NCBI RefSeq assembly: GCF_900087015.1
Contig: NZ_FLKP01000002.1
Coordinates: 1,612,001 to 1,676,000, forward strand
Source of the DNA: Christensenella timonensis
Lineage (GTDB): Bacteria > Bacillota > Clostridia > Christensenellales > Christensenellaceae
Direction: 5' to 3'
DNA: 64,000 bases
Shown here: positions 52,004 through 61,971 of the stretch, in pieces
Numbering within the stretch: position 1 is the stretch's first letter
Layout: every line of letters begins with the position of its first letter
Notes under the pieces: model-generated
The model's database searches: none
Told to the model about the DNA's origin: nothing
The model's input: only the letters and a program-made list of their open reading frames with translations
Position numbers and translations under genes: made by a program

Positions 52004-52549
52004 TCAATAATTGTCTTCTTTCAACTGGAAATATGCCCTCGGATGCTGGCAAACCGGACACTTCTCCGGCGCAGCCTTGGATTTCTGGATATGGCCGCAA
52101 TTATAGCACTGCCAGAGCACTTCCGTATCCCGTTCAAATACGATGCCTTCCTCGATGTTTGACAACAGTTTTTTATATCTCGCCTCATGCTCGCTTTCAA
52201 CTTTACCAGCGCCGCGGAACTCACGTGCGATATCGGTGAAGCCTTCTTCTTCCGCGATCTCCGCGAAGGAAGGATACATCTCCGTCGTTTCGTAATGCTC
52301 GCCTGCCGCCGCATCCTTTAAGTTGGTCATCGTGTCCGGGATCTTGTTGTCAGGATGAAGCCATTTGAACCATAATTTCGCATGTTCTTTCTCATTTGCC
52401 GAAGTCTCCGCAAAAATATTGGAAATCTGCACATACCCGTCTTTCTTCGCCTGCGACGAATAATACAGATACTTCATGTGCGCCATGGATTCCCCCGCAA
52501 AAGCATCCTGTAAACACTGTTCAGTTTTCGTACCCTTCAAATCTTTCAT
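52004..52549 (-). CDS. Rubrerythrin
   Basis: A 181-aa peroxide-reducing protein of anaerobes. The N-terminal ferritin-like diiron domain carries ligands in GESMAHMKY, ANEKEHAKLW and a later ESEHEARY; the C-terminal rubredoxin-like domain has CYNCGH and CPVCQHP. ATG 52549 (MKDLKGTKTEQC) has AGGAGGT 7 bases upstream; a longer frame to 52573 starts in front of this site. Single-gene unit with its own terminator. No clear PerR box was found. Confidence 0.95.
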   Translation of the reverse strand: MKDLKGTKTEQCLQDAFAGESMAHMKYLYYSSQAKKDGYVQISNIFAETSANEKEHAKLWFKWLHPDNKIPDTMTNLKDAAAGEHYETTEMYPSFAEIAEEEGFTDIAREFRGAGKVESEHEARYKKLLSNIEEGIVFERDTEVLWQCYNCGHIQKSKAAPEKCPVCQHPRAYFQLKEDNY

Positions 52550-52625
52550 ACCATATACCTCCTTAGAATTCAATCCGTACCAGGATCTTTAATAATATAA
52601 ACAAACAGCGGTAAAATAAACAATT

Positions 52626-54056
52626 TTATACGTTGATTTCACCGTGCATCTCAAGCTTTCCGGCAAACTTCGCCAAAACCGGATCGATCTCCGTGCGGAC
52701 AAAATCATCCACCTGGCGGTCGGCCAGTCCGATAAAGTTTTTCGGATCCATGATCGAGTCAATTTCTTCTGCGCTCATGCGGAAAGCACTGTCCCCCTTA
52801 ATCAATGCGATCAGGTTGTTGCTTTTGCCCTCTTCCTTGACGCGCCGCCCCGCCATCATGGAATATTCGCGTATCTTCTCGTGCAGCTCCTGCCTGTCTC
52901 CCCCGCGCTTTACCGCATCCATCAAAATCGTTTCCGTCGCCATGAAGGGAAGCTCTTCATTGATGCGTTTTTCGATCACTTTGGGATACACCACCATACC
53001 GCTCGTGACGTTCAGGTAAATATTGAGCACCGCATCGAGCGCCAGGAACCCTTGCGGGATCACCAGCCGCTTGTTCGCGCTGTCATCGAGCGTACGCTCG
53101 AACCATTGCGTAGAAGCCGTTATAGCCGGGCTGGAAGCAAGGCTTATAATGTATCTCGCCAATGAGCAAATACGTTCAGAGCGCATGGGGTTGCGTTTGT
53201 AGGCCATCGCGGACGAGCCGATCTGTTTTTTGCCAAACGGTTCTTCCACTTCCTTTAAGTTTTGAAGCAAACGCAGGTCGTTGGCAAACTTATAGGCGCT
53301 TTGCGCAATGCTGGATAACAGGTCAACGACCACGCTGTCAAACTTGCGCGGGTACGTCTGTCCGGTGACGGCAAAGACTTTATCGTAGCCAATCTTTTCA
53401 GCGACCTTCTGCTCCAGCTCTTTTACTTTGCCGGCGTCTCCCTCAAACAAGGTAAGAAAGCTGGCCTGCGTGCCCGTCGTCCCTTTCACGCCGCGCAGCT
53501 TGACCTGGGATTTGACAAACTGAAGCTGTTCATAATCCATGAGCAGATCCTGCATCCACAGCGTCGCGCGCTTGCCGACCGTCGTCAGCTGCGCCGGCTG
53601 GTAATGTGTAAAACCGAGCGTAGGCATCGCTTTATATTCCAGTGCGAATTCTTTCAGCCGTGCAATCACGTTCACAAGCTTAAGCTCAATGAGCCGGATC
53701 GCCTGATCCATCACAATGATATCCGTGTTGTCCCCCACGTAGCAGCTGGTAGCGCCTAGGTGAATGATCCCCTTGGCCTGCGGACATTGCACGCCATACG
53801 CGTAAACATGGGACATCACGTCGTGGCGTACTTCCTTTTCGCGCGCTTCCGCTACATCATAATTGATGTCCTCCGCATGCGCTTTCAATTCATCTATTTG
53901 TTCCTTGGAGATCGGCAGGCCCATTTCGCTCTCCGCCTCCGCAAGCGCGATCCACAGCCTGCGCCACGTTTTGAATTTTGTATCATCCGAAAAGACATGC
54001 GACATTTCCCTGCTGGCATATCTGGTGATCAATGGATTTTCGTATACGTCCCTCAT
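52626..54056 (-). CDS. purB: Adenylosuccinate lyase
   Basis: Acts twice in purine synthesis (SAICAR to AICAR, adenylosuccinate to AMP). The 476-aa protein has the fumarase/lyase superfamily signature SSAMAYKRNPMRSE (the mobile catalytic loop), catalytic His in LGATSCYVGDNTD/GFTHYQPAQ and TGTQASF. ATG 54056 (MRDVYENP) follows GAAAGGCAG; the longer frame to 54122 covers the promoter. Other pur genes are absent here. Confidence 0.95.
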   Translation of the reverse strand: MRDVYENPLITRYASREMSHVFSDDTKFKTWRRLWIALAEAESEMGLPISKEQIDELKAHAEDINYDVAEAREKEVRHDVMSHVYAYGVQCPQAKGIIHLGATSCYVGDNTDIIVMDQAIRLIELKLVNVIARLKEFALEYKAMPTLGFTHYQPAQLTTVGKRATLWMQDLLMDYEQLQFVKSQVKLRGVKGTTGTQASFLTLFEGDAGKVKELEQKVAEKIGYDKVFAVTGQTYPRKFDSVVVDLLSSIAQSAYKFANDLRLLQNLKEVEEPFGKKQIGSSAMAYKRNPMRSERICSLARYIISLASSPAITASTQWFERTLDDSANKRLVIPQGFLALDAVLNIYLNVTSGMVVYPKVIEKRINEELPFMATETILMDAVKRGGDRQELHEKIREYSMMAGRRVKEEGKSNNLIALIKGDSAFRMSAEEIDSIMDPKNFIGLADRQVDDFVRTEIDPVLAKFAGKLEMHGEINV

Positions 54057-54093
54057 ATTTTTACTGCCTTTCATAAAAAATAGAATACACTTT

Positions 54094-54122
54094 ATTTTAT
54101 AGCTTTTCCCGCTTGTTTTCAA
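54094..54122 (-). promoter_or_regulatory. Promoter of purB
   Basis: - strand TTGAAA (54122-54117), 17 bases, TAAAAT (54099-54094). Confidence 0.65.
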
Positions 54123-54132
54123 GAAAGAAAAA

Positions 54133-54153
54133 GGGAGCAGGTTTTCTGCTCCC
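54133..54153 (-). terminator. Terminator of RNase Y
   Basis: An 8-bp stem GGGAGCAG/CTGCTCCC with a 5-base loop, followed on the - strand by TTTTTCTTTCTT, 10 bases after the rny stop. Confidence 0.85.
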
Positions 54154-54163
54154 TCGTGATTTG

Positions 54164-55705
54164 TTACTTTGCGTAATCTGTTGTCCTTGTTTCCCTGATG
54201 ACATTAACTTTGATCTGCCCCGGGTAATCAAGTTCAGATTCGATCTTCTTCACGATATCTCTCGCTATTAAAGTAGTTCCAGCGTCGTCGATCACATCAG
54301 GCTTGACAATAATTCTGATTTCCCTGCCAGCCTGGATCGCAAAGGACTTATCGACGCCCGCGAATGAATTTGCAATCTCTTCGAGATTTTCAAGACGTTT
54401 GATGTAATTTTCCAAAGATTCCCTTCTTGCACCCGGCCTTGCAGCAGAAATCGCGTCAGCAGCCTGCACCAGAACGGCTTCCACCGTTTTGGGCTCCACA
54501 TCGCCATGATGTGCAGCGATCGCATTGATGATATCTGCATTTTCTTTATATTTCTTCGCAAGATCCGCGCCAATCTGGATATGCGGCCCTTCCACTTCAT
54601 GATCGACAGCCTTGCCGATATCATGCAGCAGTCCTGCACGCTTTGCAAACTTGGCGTTTGCGCCGATCTCTGCAGCCATAAGAGAAGCCAAATGAGCTAC
54701 CTCGATCGAATGTTTTAATACATTTTGCCCGTAGCTGGTGCGGTATTTCAGACGTCCTAAAAGCCTTACCAGTTCCGGATGCAATGAATGAATGCCCACA
54801 TCGAAAACCGCCTGTTCGCCGGCTTCCTTGATCTGCGCTTCCACTTCTTTTTGCGCTTTATGAACCATTTCTTCAATGCGCGCCGGATGGATTCTACCGT
54901 CAACGATCAGCTTTTCAAGCGCCATCCTGGCAACTTCACGCCTCACCGGGTCAAAACCGGAAAGGATGACCGCCTCAGGCGTATCGTCAATGATCAAATC
55001 GATCCCCGTCGCTGTCTCCAGCGTACGGATGTTGCGTCCTTCGCGTCCGATGATCCTGCCCTTCATTTCATCGTTGGGCAGGTTCACTACGGAAACCGTG
55101 CTTTCCGCAACATGGTCGGCAGCACATTTCTGTATTGCCAGCGAAAGGATGTTCCTTGCCTTTTTATCGGCTTCATCCTTCGCCTTTTGCTCAATGTCAC
55201 GCAGCATTACGGCCATATCGTGCCGCGCCTCGTTTTCAACCTTTTCAAGCAGCAACCCCTTGGCTTCGTCAGTCGTCATGCCGGAGATGTGCTCCAATTG
55301 CTCCAGTTGTTGAGCATGCACCGCGGCCAAATCATCTTTGGCCTTTGTGATTTCCTTACTCTTTTTACTGATTTGTTCTTCTTTTTGCTCGATGCTTTCT
55401 AACTTCTTATCGAGCGATTCTTCTCTTTGTACCAGTCTTTTTTCAATCTTTGTAATTTCGTTACGTCTTTCTCTTGATTCCTTGTCAAATTCGCTACGCA
55501 GTTTGTGAACTTCTTCCTGAGCCTCGAGAACCGTTTCTTTCCTGATGACCTCCGCGCGCTTTTGCGCTTCGTCGATCAGCTTCTTAACGGAATCCTCAGC
55601 GCGGCCGATTTTTGATTCGGCAATATTACGTCTATATAGATAACCAATAATAAGTCCGATAACCAGTCCGCCTACGCCTACGAGGATAGGAATAAGCCAT
55701 TCCAC
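54164..55705 (-). CDS. rny: Ribonuclease Y
   Basis: A membrane-anchored endoribonuclease that starts mRNA decay in many Gram-positives. The 513-aa protein has an N-terminal membrane helix ([20 protein letters not shown]), a long charged coiled coil (about 30-195), a KH domain ([17 protein letters not shown]) and an HD domain with the metal pair in [12 protein letters not shown]. The start is GTG 55705, with AGGAGG about 12 bases upstream. Confidence 0.95.
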   Translation of the reverse strand: MEWLIPILVGVGGLVIGLIIGYLYRRNIAESKIGRAEDSVKKLIDEAQKRAEVIRKETVLEAQEEVHKLRSEFDKESRERRNEITKIEKRLVQREESLDKKLESIEQKEEQISKKSKEITKAKDDLAAVHAQQLEQLEHISGMTTDEAKGLLLEKVENEARHDMAVMLRDIEQKAKDEADKKARNILSLAIQKCAADHVAESTVSVVNLPNDEMKGRIIGREGRNIRTLETATGIDLIIDDTPEAVILSGFDPVRREVARMALEKLIVDGRIHPARIEEMVHKAQKEVEAQIKEAGEQAVFDVGIHSLHPELVRLLGRLKYRTSYGQNVLKHSIEVAHLASLMAAEIGANAKFAKRAGLLHDIGKAVDHEVEGPHIQIGADLAKKYKENADIINAIAAHHGDVEPKTVEAVLVQAADAISAARPGARRESLENYIKRLENLEEIANSFAGVDKSFAIQAGREIRIIVKPDVIDDAGTTLIARDIVKKIESELDYPGQIKVNVIRETRTTDYAK

Positions 55706-55798
55706 TTAGCAAATTCACCTCCTGTTCTTCAATTTTCTTCCAATTCATTTGTTTTTTCGTTTTGGTAACATGCAAAAACACACGATTTACCTATTACT

Positions 55799-55827
55799 AT
55801 TGTATCTTTATTTACAGGGAATGTCAA
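55799..55827 (-). promoter_or_regulatory. Promoter of rny
   Basis: - strand TTGACA (55827-55822), 17 bases, TACAAT (55804-55799). The -35 overlaps the stop region of the upstream flavoprotein gene; the leader is about 88 bases. Confidence 0.75.
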
Positions 55828-57056
55828 TCAAATACGCTGCTGCCCGCAAGGAATCCTGTCGAAAACGCGATTTGAAGATTAAAGCCGCCCGTAAGCGCGT
55901 GAACATCGATGATTTCGCCCGCAAAATACAAATTATGGACGATTTTGCTCTCCATGGTAGATGGATTGATCTCCTTAGTATCCACGCCGCCCGCCGTCAC
56001 GATCGCTTCCTCAATCGGGCGCGTATCTGCAATACGGATCGAAAAATGTTTCAGGCTCCGGCCAAGCCGGATGCGTTCTTCTTTTGTAATGCTGTTGGTT
56101 GCCTTATTTTCGTCCAGCTTTCCTTCCCGCAAAAAAGGATAGATCATCTTTTGCGGCAGCAGGTTGGCCATCACATTTTTTAATTGCTTGTTCTGGTTGG
56201 CCTCAAATTCACGCACCAGCCTGGCATCCAGCTTTTCTGCGGACAAGGCCGGCTTAAAGTCGATCTCCGCCCTGATATCCAGCGGCTGTTTTTTGTGGTC
56301 GATATAATTGCTGGCAGAAAGCACGACCGGGCCGGAAATGCCGAAATGGGTAAACAACAGCTCCCCTTGCTCACCATAAACCTGCTTACCGTTTTGGAAC
56401 AGGGTGAAACCAATATTTTTCAATGCCAGTCCCTGCATTTTGGGGCAGATGCCATGCGCGTCTTCCAGCGGCACCAGGGCGGGTACAGGTTTTACAACAT
56501 TGTGTCCGAAGGCTTGTGCGAAACGGTACCCGTCGCCCGTCGACCCTGTAAGCGGGTACGACTTGCCCCCCGTTGCCAAAATAAGCGCGTTTGCCTGCAT
56601 CATATCCCCATTTTTCAGGTAAACATAAAATACGTCCTCAGGCTTGCTTATCTTTTCCACGTCGGCATGTAAGGCGCGCTTTACGCCAGCGTCGCGCAGC
56701 ATTTTTTCCAATGTACGGATCACATCGTTTGCGCGGTCGCTCGTAGGAAATACGCGCCCCCCGCGTTCCACCTTTGTACGCAGCCCGTTTTCTTCCAGTA
56801 AATCAATGAGCGCTGTATTGGGAAAAGCGTAGACGGCGCTCATCAGGAATTTGCTGTTTCTGGAGACATTCATAAAAAAATCGCTGGTATCACAGTCGTT
56901 CGTGATATTACAGCGGCCTTTTCCTGTGATGAACAGCTTTTTTCCTACTTTTTCGTTTTTCTCGGCCAGGGTGACTTGCAGGCCGCGCCGGGCAGCCGCA
57001 TAAGCCGCCATCATTCCTGCAGCCCCGCCGCCGATGACAATTACATTATTCTCCAT
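55824..57056 (-). CDS. BaiN/HI0933-family NAD(P)/FAD-dependent oxidoreductase
   Basis: A 410-aa flavoprotein of the HI0933/BaiN family (VIVIGGGAAGMMAAYAAARRG at the N-terminus, TGKGRCNITN, ILATGGKSYP, and the C-terminal TAGGVDTKEINPSTME...YFAGEIIDVHALTGGFN). Family members include BaiN, reported to act on bile-acid intermediates, but most are uncharacterised. ATG 57056 lies inside the end of the rpiR gene (11-base overlap), so the two are translated together. Confidence 0.88.
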   Translation of the reverse strand: MENNVIVIGGGAAGMMAAYAAARRGLQVTLAEKNEKVGKKLFITGKGRCNITNDCDTSDFFMNVSRNSKFLMSAVYAFPNTALIDLLEENGLRTKVERGGRVFPTSDRANDVIRTLEKMLRDAGVKRALHADVEKISKPEDVFYVYLKNGDMMQANALILATGGKSYPLTGSTGDGYRFAQAFGHNVVKPVPALVPLEDAHGICPKMQGLALKNIGFTLFQNGKQVYGEQGELLFTHFGISGPVVLSASNYIDHKKQPLDIRAEIDFKPALSAEKLDARLVREFEANQNKQLKNVMANLLPQKMIYPFLREGKLDENKATNSITKEERIRLGRSLKHFSIRIADTRPIEEAIVTAGGVDTKEINPSTMESKIVHNLYFAGEIIDVHALTGGFNLQIAFSTGFLAGSSVFD

Positions 57057-57939
57057 AGATATCTTCATCCACGATCTGTGCGTCCAATTCCTTTGTAGCA
57101 TAAACGTCGTTTAGCTGCCACAGTTCCTCCAGCCTGTTGAAATTCGCAAACAGGATATCCTTTTTGCGCAGTCCAAGCATGATGATAAGCAGGTTGATCA
57201 CCGCCAACGGCGCCACAAACGAATCGACGAACGAATTCATATAGCTTTTTGCGGTCAGCGTATAATCGGCGATCTGCGCAGGCGGCGCCGCTTCGTTGTC
57301 CGTGATCGCGATGACTTTACAGCCGCTGTTTTTCAAATACGTCATTCCCTCGATGGTGCGCATGGAATAGCGCGGAAAGCTGATAGCGATCGCTACATCG
57401 TGTTCGTCCGCACTCAATATCTGGTTGAAGATATCGCTGCCGTCAAAGCGGATCAGCTTAATGTTTTCGTTCATGTAATTCATGTAGTAGTGCAAAAATT
57501 CCGCCAATGGGCCGCTGGAGCGCGTACCAAGAATATATATTTTACGCGCCTTGTCGATGCTGTCCACGATCTGCTCGATATTTTTGGTATCAATGTGTTC
57601 CCTCGTTACCCGCAGGTTGTTGATATCCGTCTTAAACGACGCGTTGATGACCTCTTCCGAGGTCAGCCCTTCCATCAGGTTGAGGCGCTGCGCCGTCGTC
57701 AGCTTCGTCTGGATGACCTCCTGCAAATCCTTTTGCAGTTTGGGATAACCATCATACCCAAGCGCATAGGCAAAGCGGACTACCGTGGATTCACTCACTC
57801 CGACAAGGCTGCTCAAAGTGGCTGCTGTCATAAAGGCCGCTTTATCATATTCTTTCAGTATATAATCCGCTATCAGCTTCTGTCCTTTGGACATCTTTGC
57901 ATAGCTGTGGTTGATACGATCCATCACGTTATTGTTCAT
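57046..57939 (-). CDS. MurR/RpiR-family transcriptional regulator
   Basis: A 297-aa regulator: N-terminal helix-turn-helix of RpiR type (ATLSSLVGVSESTVVRFAYALGYDGYPKLQKDL) and a C-terminal SIS domain (about 120-250; ILGTRSSGPLAEFLHYYM) that binds phosphosugars. GGAGG precedes ATG 57939 by 5 bases; a longer frame to 57954 starts before that site. The SIS domain implies a sugar-phosphate signal, but the only gene clearly coupled to it is the flavoprotein. Confidence 0.88.
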   Translation of the reverse strand: MNNNVMDRINHSYAKMSKGQKLIADYILKEYDKAAFMTAATLSSLVGVSESTVVRFAYALGYDGYPKLQKDLQEVIQTKLTTAQRLNLMEGLTSEEVINASFKTDINNLRVTREHIDTKNIEQIVDSIDKARKIYILGTRSSGPLAEFLHYYMNYMNENIKLIRFDGSDIFNQILSADEHDVAIAISFPRYSMRTIEGMTYLKNSGCKVIAITDNEAAPPAQIADYTLTAKSYMNSFVDSFVAPLAVINLLIIMLGLRKKDILFANFNRLEELWQLNDVYATKELDAQIVDEDIYGE

Positions 57940-57972
57940 AACTGCCTCCGTCAAGGATAAGTTGATAGCTTT

Positions 57973-58001
57973 ATTGTATCAAAGCAAAGTCAAATATGCA
58001 A
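57973..58001 (-). promoter_or_regulatory. Promoter of the rpiR-flavoprotein pair
   Basis: - strand TTGCAT (58001-57996), 17 bases, TACAAT (57978-57973). It overlaps the last codons of surE. Confidence 0.55.
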
Positions 58002-58784
58002 TTTTAATTTATCCATCCTGCATTTTGTATCGCCGATCCGATCACATGCAGTCATATTCCACGTGAGTGGCGTTACCGTTATGAATCCCTTTTCGATCCA
58101 ATAGATATCTGTCTCGTTTTCTGTGTTATATGCACATTCCATCATTCTCCCTGATGGCCAGTAGTACGTGCGCCCAAATGGATCCGTACGCTTCTCATAG
58201 TCGTCCCCATAGTTGCATAGGCCGTGCGGACAAGGCTTGATTCCTGCAATTTTCTCTTCGATGCATGCAGGAAAATTGATATTATAAATATAATCGCGCA
58301 GTATGCCGAGCTCAAGCTGCTCAATCATTTCCAGCGCGCACGATGCTGTTTTCCGGTATAGCTCATGCGTGTCGGGGCTTGCGCCTGTCAGCTTTTGCGA
58401 TAAGGCGATAGACGGGTATCCAAGCATACAGCCTTCCATCGCCGCATTGACCGTCCCGGAATAGGCAATGTCCGTCCCCAAATTGCTTCCCAGGTTGATC
58501 CCTGATAAAACCAGGTCTACGTCGTGTTTCATAATCTCATAGGTACCCAGTTTCACACAATCCGTCGGCGTCCCCGTCGTGCGGTACACTTCACAATTCC
58601 GATATTCCGATATCTCCACCCGTTTCATATTCAGCGGCTTGTCGATCGTCATGGACCTGCTGCAGGCGCTGCGTTCCTGATCCGGCGCCACGACCGTGAC
58701 CGCGTGCTTTTCCGAAAACGCATTTGCGAGCGCAATAATCCCCGGCGCATAAACGCCATCATCGTTGGTAATCAATATTCTCAT
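57990..58784 (-). CDS. surE: 5'/3'-nucleotidase SurE
   Basis: A metal-dependent nucleoside monophosphatase. The 264-aa protein begins MRILITNDDGVYAPG with the acidic metal site, followed by APDQERSACSRS and SGINLGSNLGTDIAYSGTV, all family hallmarks. ATG 58784 has only a distant AAAGGA; an in-frame TTG at 58808 would add 8 residues. It is monocistronic with no obvious terminator of its own. Confidence 0.93.
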   Translation of the reverse strand: MRILITNDDGVYAPGIIALANAFSEKHAVTVVAPDQERSACSRSMTIDKPLNMKRVEISEYRNCEVYRTTGTPTDCVKLGTYEIMKHDVDLVLSGINLGSNLGTDIAYSGTVNAAMEGCMLGYPSIALSQKLTGASPDTHELYRKTASCALEMIEQLELGILRDYIYNINFPACIEEKIAGIKPCPHGLCNYGDDYEKRTDPFGRTYYWPSGRMMECAYNTENETDIYWIEKGFITVTPLTWNMTACDRIGDTKCRMDKLKLHI

Positions 58785-58861
58785 GGTTTCAAATTTTGTC
58801 CTTTCCAAAACTATTCATTGGCTAAAGCGTATCATATGCCGCAATAAAAAACCAGTAAAAA

Positions 58862-58882
58862 AGCAGGGATTGCTTCCCTGCT
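58862..58882 (-). terminator. Terminator of the decarboxylase operon
   Basis: An 8-bp stem AGCAGGGA/TCCCTGCT with a 5-base loop, flanked by A and T runs, 20 bases after the oadA-like stop. Confidence 0.88.
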
Positions 58883-58902
58883 TTTTTCGTTCACACGTAT
58901 CG

Positions 58903-60300
58903 TCATACCGGATGGATCATATTTTCCTTATCCAGCATATTGGAATCCAGCTTGTATTGGTTGGCACGCCTGAATTCAAAGAACTTAGGCGCAACCTGCG
59001 GGAACATCGCATAGGTCACGATGTCCTCTTCCTGTTCCATCCATCCCTTGACTTCTTCCCTGTACTTATCCATTTCAGGCGGCAGCAGGTCTGCCGGGCG
59101 CACGGTGATGACTTCGTCATCGCCAATGCACTTTTTGCGTACTTCCTCATTGACAGGTGCGGGCAGCCTTCCATATTCGCCACGCAGCATCGCCTTGGAT
59201 TCTTTGGTCACCATTTTATAGCGCTCGCCTGCAAGTACGTTGAGCACAGCCTGTGTACCGACGATCTGGCTGGAGGGCGTAACAAGCGGCGGATACCCAA
59301 AGTCTTCACGCACGCGCGGTACTTCTTCAAGCACTTCGAGAAGCTTGTCTTCCGCGCCCGACTGCTTAAGCTGGCTGATCAGGTTGGAAAGCATACCGCC
59401 CGGAACCTGGTAAAGCAGCGTATTGATGTCTATCCCCAGCACCTTAGGATCAAGGAAACCGTCGGCTTTGAGCCTGTCCGCGACCTTTGCAAAATATTTT
59501 GCCGCCTCTGTCAGCTTTCCTAAATCGAGGCCGGTATCATATTCCGTTCCTGCCAGCGTGGCAACAAGTGACTCTGTCGCGGGCTGTGACGTCCCGTTAC
59601 CAAGCGGAGACAATGCCGTGTCAACGATATCCACCCCCGCTTCGATCGCTTTCAAATACGTCATATCGCCCACACCGCTCGTATTATGCGTATGCAGGTG
59701 GATCGGTACTTTGATATGCTTTTTGAGCACTGCAACGAGGTTATAAGCCTCGTACGGCAGCAACAGGTTTGCCATATCCTTGATGCAAATGGATTTCGCA
59801 CCCATCCCTTCCAGTTCCTGTGCCAACTCAACGAAATAATCGAACGTATGCACCGGGCTTGTGGTGTAGGAAAGCGCGACCTCCGGCCATCCGCCGTAGC
59901 GGTTCGTGCTCTCGATGGACTGGCGCAGGTTCCTCGTATCGTTGAGCGCGTCAAAAATACGGATCACATCGATCCCGTTCTCGCATGCCTTTTTCACGAA
60001 GAAATCTACCACGTCGTCCGCATAATGCTTATACCCCAGCAGGTTCTGCCCGCGCAGGAGCATTTGCAATTTGGTGTTGGGCATTGCCTTTCTCAACTTA
60101 CGCAGCCTTTCCCACGGGTCTTCGTTCAAAAAGCGCAGGCAGGCGTCAAAAGTCGCCCCGCCCCAACATTCGATCGACCAATACCCGATACTGTCCATCA
60201 AGGGAGCGATCGGAAGCATTTCCTCCGTCGTCATACGCGTAGCAGCCTGCGACTGGTGCGCGTCCCTCATGATGGTATCCATAATATTTACTTTTGCCAT
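58903..60300 (-). CDS. Oxaloacetate decarboxylase alpha / pyruvate carboxylase subunit B-type carboxyltransferase
   Basis: A 465-aa carboxyltransferase barrel that moves the carboxyl group between oxaloacetate/pyruvate and biotin. Motifs: MDTIMRDAHQSQAATRM, the ECWGGATFD segment, RGQNLLGY, the probable carbamylated Lys in KSICIKDMANLL and the metal His pair in HLHTHNTSG. The C-terminal biotinyl domain of classic OadA is absent; the carrier is a separate gene two positions upstream. It is the last gene of the operon. Confidence 0.92.
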   Translation of the reverse strand: MAKVNIMDTIMRDAHQSQAATRMTTEEMLPIAPLMDSIGYWSIECWGGATFDACLRFLNEDPWERLRKLRKAMPNTKLQMLLRGQNLLGYKHYADDVVDFFVKKACENGIDVIRIFDALNDTRNLRQSIESTNRYGGWPEVALSYTTSPVHTFDYFVELAQELEGMGAKSICIKDMANLLLPYEAYNLVAVLKKHIKVPIHLHTHNTSGVGDMTYLKAIEAGVDIVDTALSPLGNGTSQPATESLVATLAGTEYDTGLDLGKLTEAAKYFAKVADRLKADGFLDPKVLGIDINTLLYQVPGGMLSNLISQLKQSGAEDKLLEVLEEVPRVREDFGYPPLVTPSSQIVGTQAVLNVLAGERYKMVTKESKAMLRGEYGRLPAPVNEEVRKKCIGDDEVITVRPADLLPPEMDKYREEVKGWMEQEEDIVTYAMFPQVAPKFFEFRRANQYKLDSNMLDKENMIHPV

Positions 60301-60321
60301 AATTTATATTTCCTCCTCTTA

Positions 60322-61494
60322 CTAAGCGAACAGGGATAAAAGGACACCTGCCGCCACCGCGCTGCCGATTACGCCCGCAACGTTAGGCCCCATTGCATGC
60401 ATCAACAGGAAATTGCTGGGGTTCTCCGCCTGTCCCACCTTTTGGGATACGCGTGCAGCCATCGGTACCGCGGAAACGCCCGCCGAGCCAATAAGCGGAT
60501 TGATCTTTCCATGCGAAAGCTTGCACATCAGCTTTCCGAGCAGCACGCCGCCGATCGTACCAAAGATAAAGGCGATGACGCCCAGCCCGATGATGAGCAG
60601 CGTATCCGGCTTTAAGAAAGTCGAGCCCATCGTCGTGGCACCGACGGATACGCCAAGGAATATCGTTACGATATTCATCAGTTCGTTTTGCGCCGTGTTG
60701 GACAGCCTGTCCACAACGCCGGACTCACGCATCAGGTTCCCGAGCATCAGCATGCCCACCAGCGGCGCCGCCGCCGGTACGATCAGTGAGACAAAAATCG
60801 TTACTGCGATCGGGAAAATAATCTTCTCGCGTTTGGAAACATGCCGCAGCTGCTCCATCTTGATCGCTCGTTCCTGTTTGGTCGTAAACAGCTTCATGAA
60901 TGGCGGTTGTATGACCGGTACAAGCGCCATATACGTATACGCCGCAACTGCGATCGGCCCTAGGAAAGTAGGCGCCAACTGCGAGGTAACATAGATCGCC
61001 GTCGGCCCGTCCGCACCGCCGATGATACCGATCGACGCCGCAACATTGGGGTCAAACCCAAACAAAAGCGCAAGGATAAAGGCAAGGAAGATACCAAGCT
61101 GCGCCGCCGCGCCCATAAACAGGCTCTTCGGGTTTGCGATCAGCGGGCCAAAGTCCGTCATCGCGCCGACGCCCAGGAATATGAGCGGCGGGTATATCCC
61201 CAGTTTAACGCCCAGGTAAAGATAATCGAGCAAGCCGGCCGTGCCGGAGAAGTTTCCCCAGTCCACATGTCCGCCCGCAAATAATTCCGCATGGTACATA
61301 CCCGCCATCGGCAAATTGGTAAGCAACATACCAAATGCGATGGGAAGCAATAGCAACGGCTCGAATTTTTTTACGATCGCCAGATAGATCAGCAAACACG
61401 CTATACCTATCATTACCCACTGCTGCCAGTCGGTAGCATTAAAAAATCCGGTCGATTGCACAAATTTCATAAGAGTATCGCCAAAGCTACTCAA
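60322..61494 (-). CDS. Sodium ion-translocating decarboxylase, beta subunit
   Basis: A 390-aa membrane protein that decarboxylates carboxybiotin and exports Na+. It has the conserved [22 protein letters not shown] region with the essential Asp, and the paired helix segments ([29 protein letters not shown]). The start appears to be TTG 61494 with AAAGGAGG upstream; the first internal ATG is 9 codons on. It is shared by whichever carboxyltransferase feeds the biotin carrier. Confidence 0.92.
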   Translation of the reverse strand: MSSFGDTLMKFVQSTGFFNATDWQQWVMIGIACLLIYLAIVKKFEPLLLLPIAFGMLLTNLPMAGMYHAELFAGGHVDWGNFSGTAGLLDYLYLGVKLGIYPPLIFLGVGAMTDFGPLIANPKSLFMGAAAQLGIFLAFILALLFGFDPNVAASIGIIGGADGPTAIYVTSQLAPTFLGPIAVAAYTYMALVPVIQPPFMKLFTTKQERAIKMEQLRHVSKREKIIFPIAVTIFVSLIVPAAAPLVGMLMLGNLMRESGVVDRLSNTAQNELMNIVTIFLGVSVGATTMGSTFLKPDTLLIIGLGVIAFIFGTIGGVLLGKLMCKLSHGKINPLIGSAGVSAVPMAARVSQKVGQAENPSNFLLMHAMGPNVAGVIGSAVAAGVLLSLFA

Positions 61495-61529
61495 AACAAA
61501 TCAACCTCCTTTTTCGATGTACGGATCGT

Positions 61530-61943
61530 TTAGCCGATGACAACAAGAAGGTCTCCTGTCTCCACGCTGGCTCCCTTTGCAACAGCAACAGATTTTACGG
61601 TACCCGCACTGGGAGCCATAATCTCATTCTCCATCTTCATGGCTTCCAATATCATCAGGATATCGCCCTCCGCCACGCTCTGGCCGACCGTAACGTTGAT
61701 GTCAAGGATCGTCCCCGGCATGGGCGCTGAAATGCTAACTCCGTCCGCCGGTGCAGCTGCAGGAGCTGGCGCAGGCGCCGCCGCGGGTTTTGCCTGCTGC
61801 GGGGCGGCCGCAGGTGTAGGCGCGATCGCCGGTGCTGCCTGTTGTACAGGTGCGGCAGGAGTAGCCGTAGGTGCCGCAGCGCCTAACTCTTCCACTTCCA
61901 CATTATAGGAATTTCCGTTTACATTTATCAAAAATCTACGCAT
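61530..61943 (-). CDS. Biotin carboxyl carrier protein
   Basis: A 137-aa carrier: a short N-terminal segment (MRRFLINVNGNSYNVEVEE), an Ala/Pro-rich swinging linker (about 22-67), and a biotinyl domain with the modified Lys103 in EAMKMENE, 34 residues from the C-terminus as usual. GGAGG precedes ATG 61943. It links the carboxyltransferases to the membrane pump. Confidence 0.94.
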   Translation of the reverse strand: MRRFLINVNGNSYNVEVEELGAAAPTATPAAPVQQAAPAIAPTPAAAPQQAKPAAAPAPAPAAAPADGVSISAPMPGTILDINVTVGQSVAEGDILMILEAMKMENEIMAPSAGTVKSVAVAKGASVETGDLLVVIG

Positions 61944-61971
61944 ATCAGTTTACCTCCGAAAAAATCTTTAT

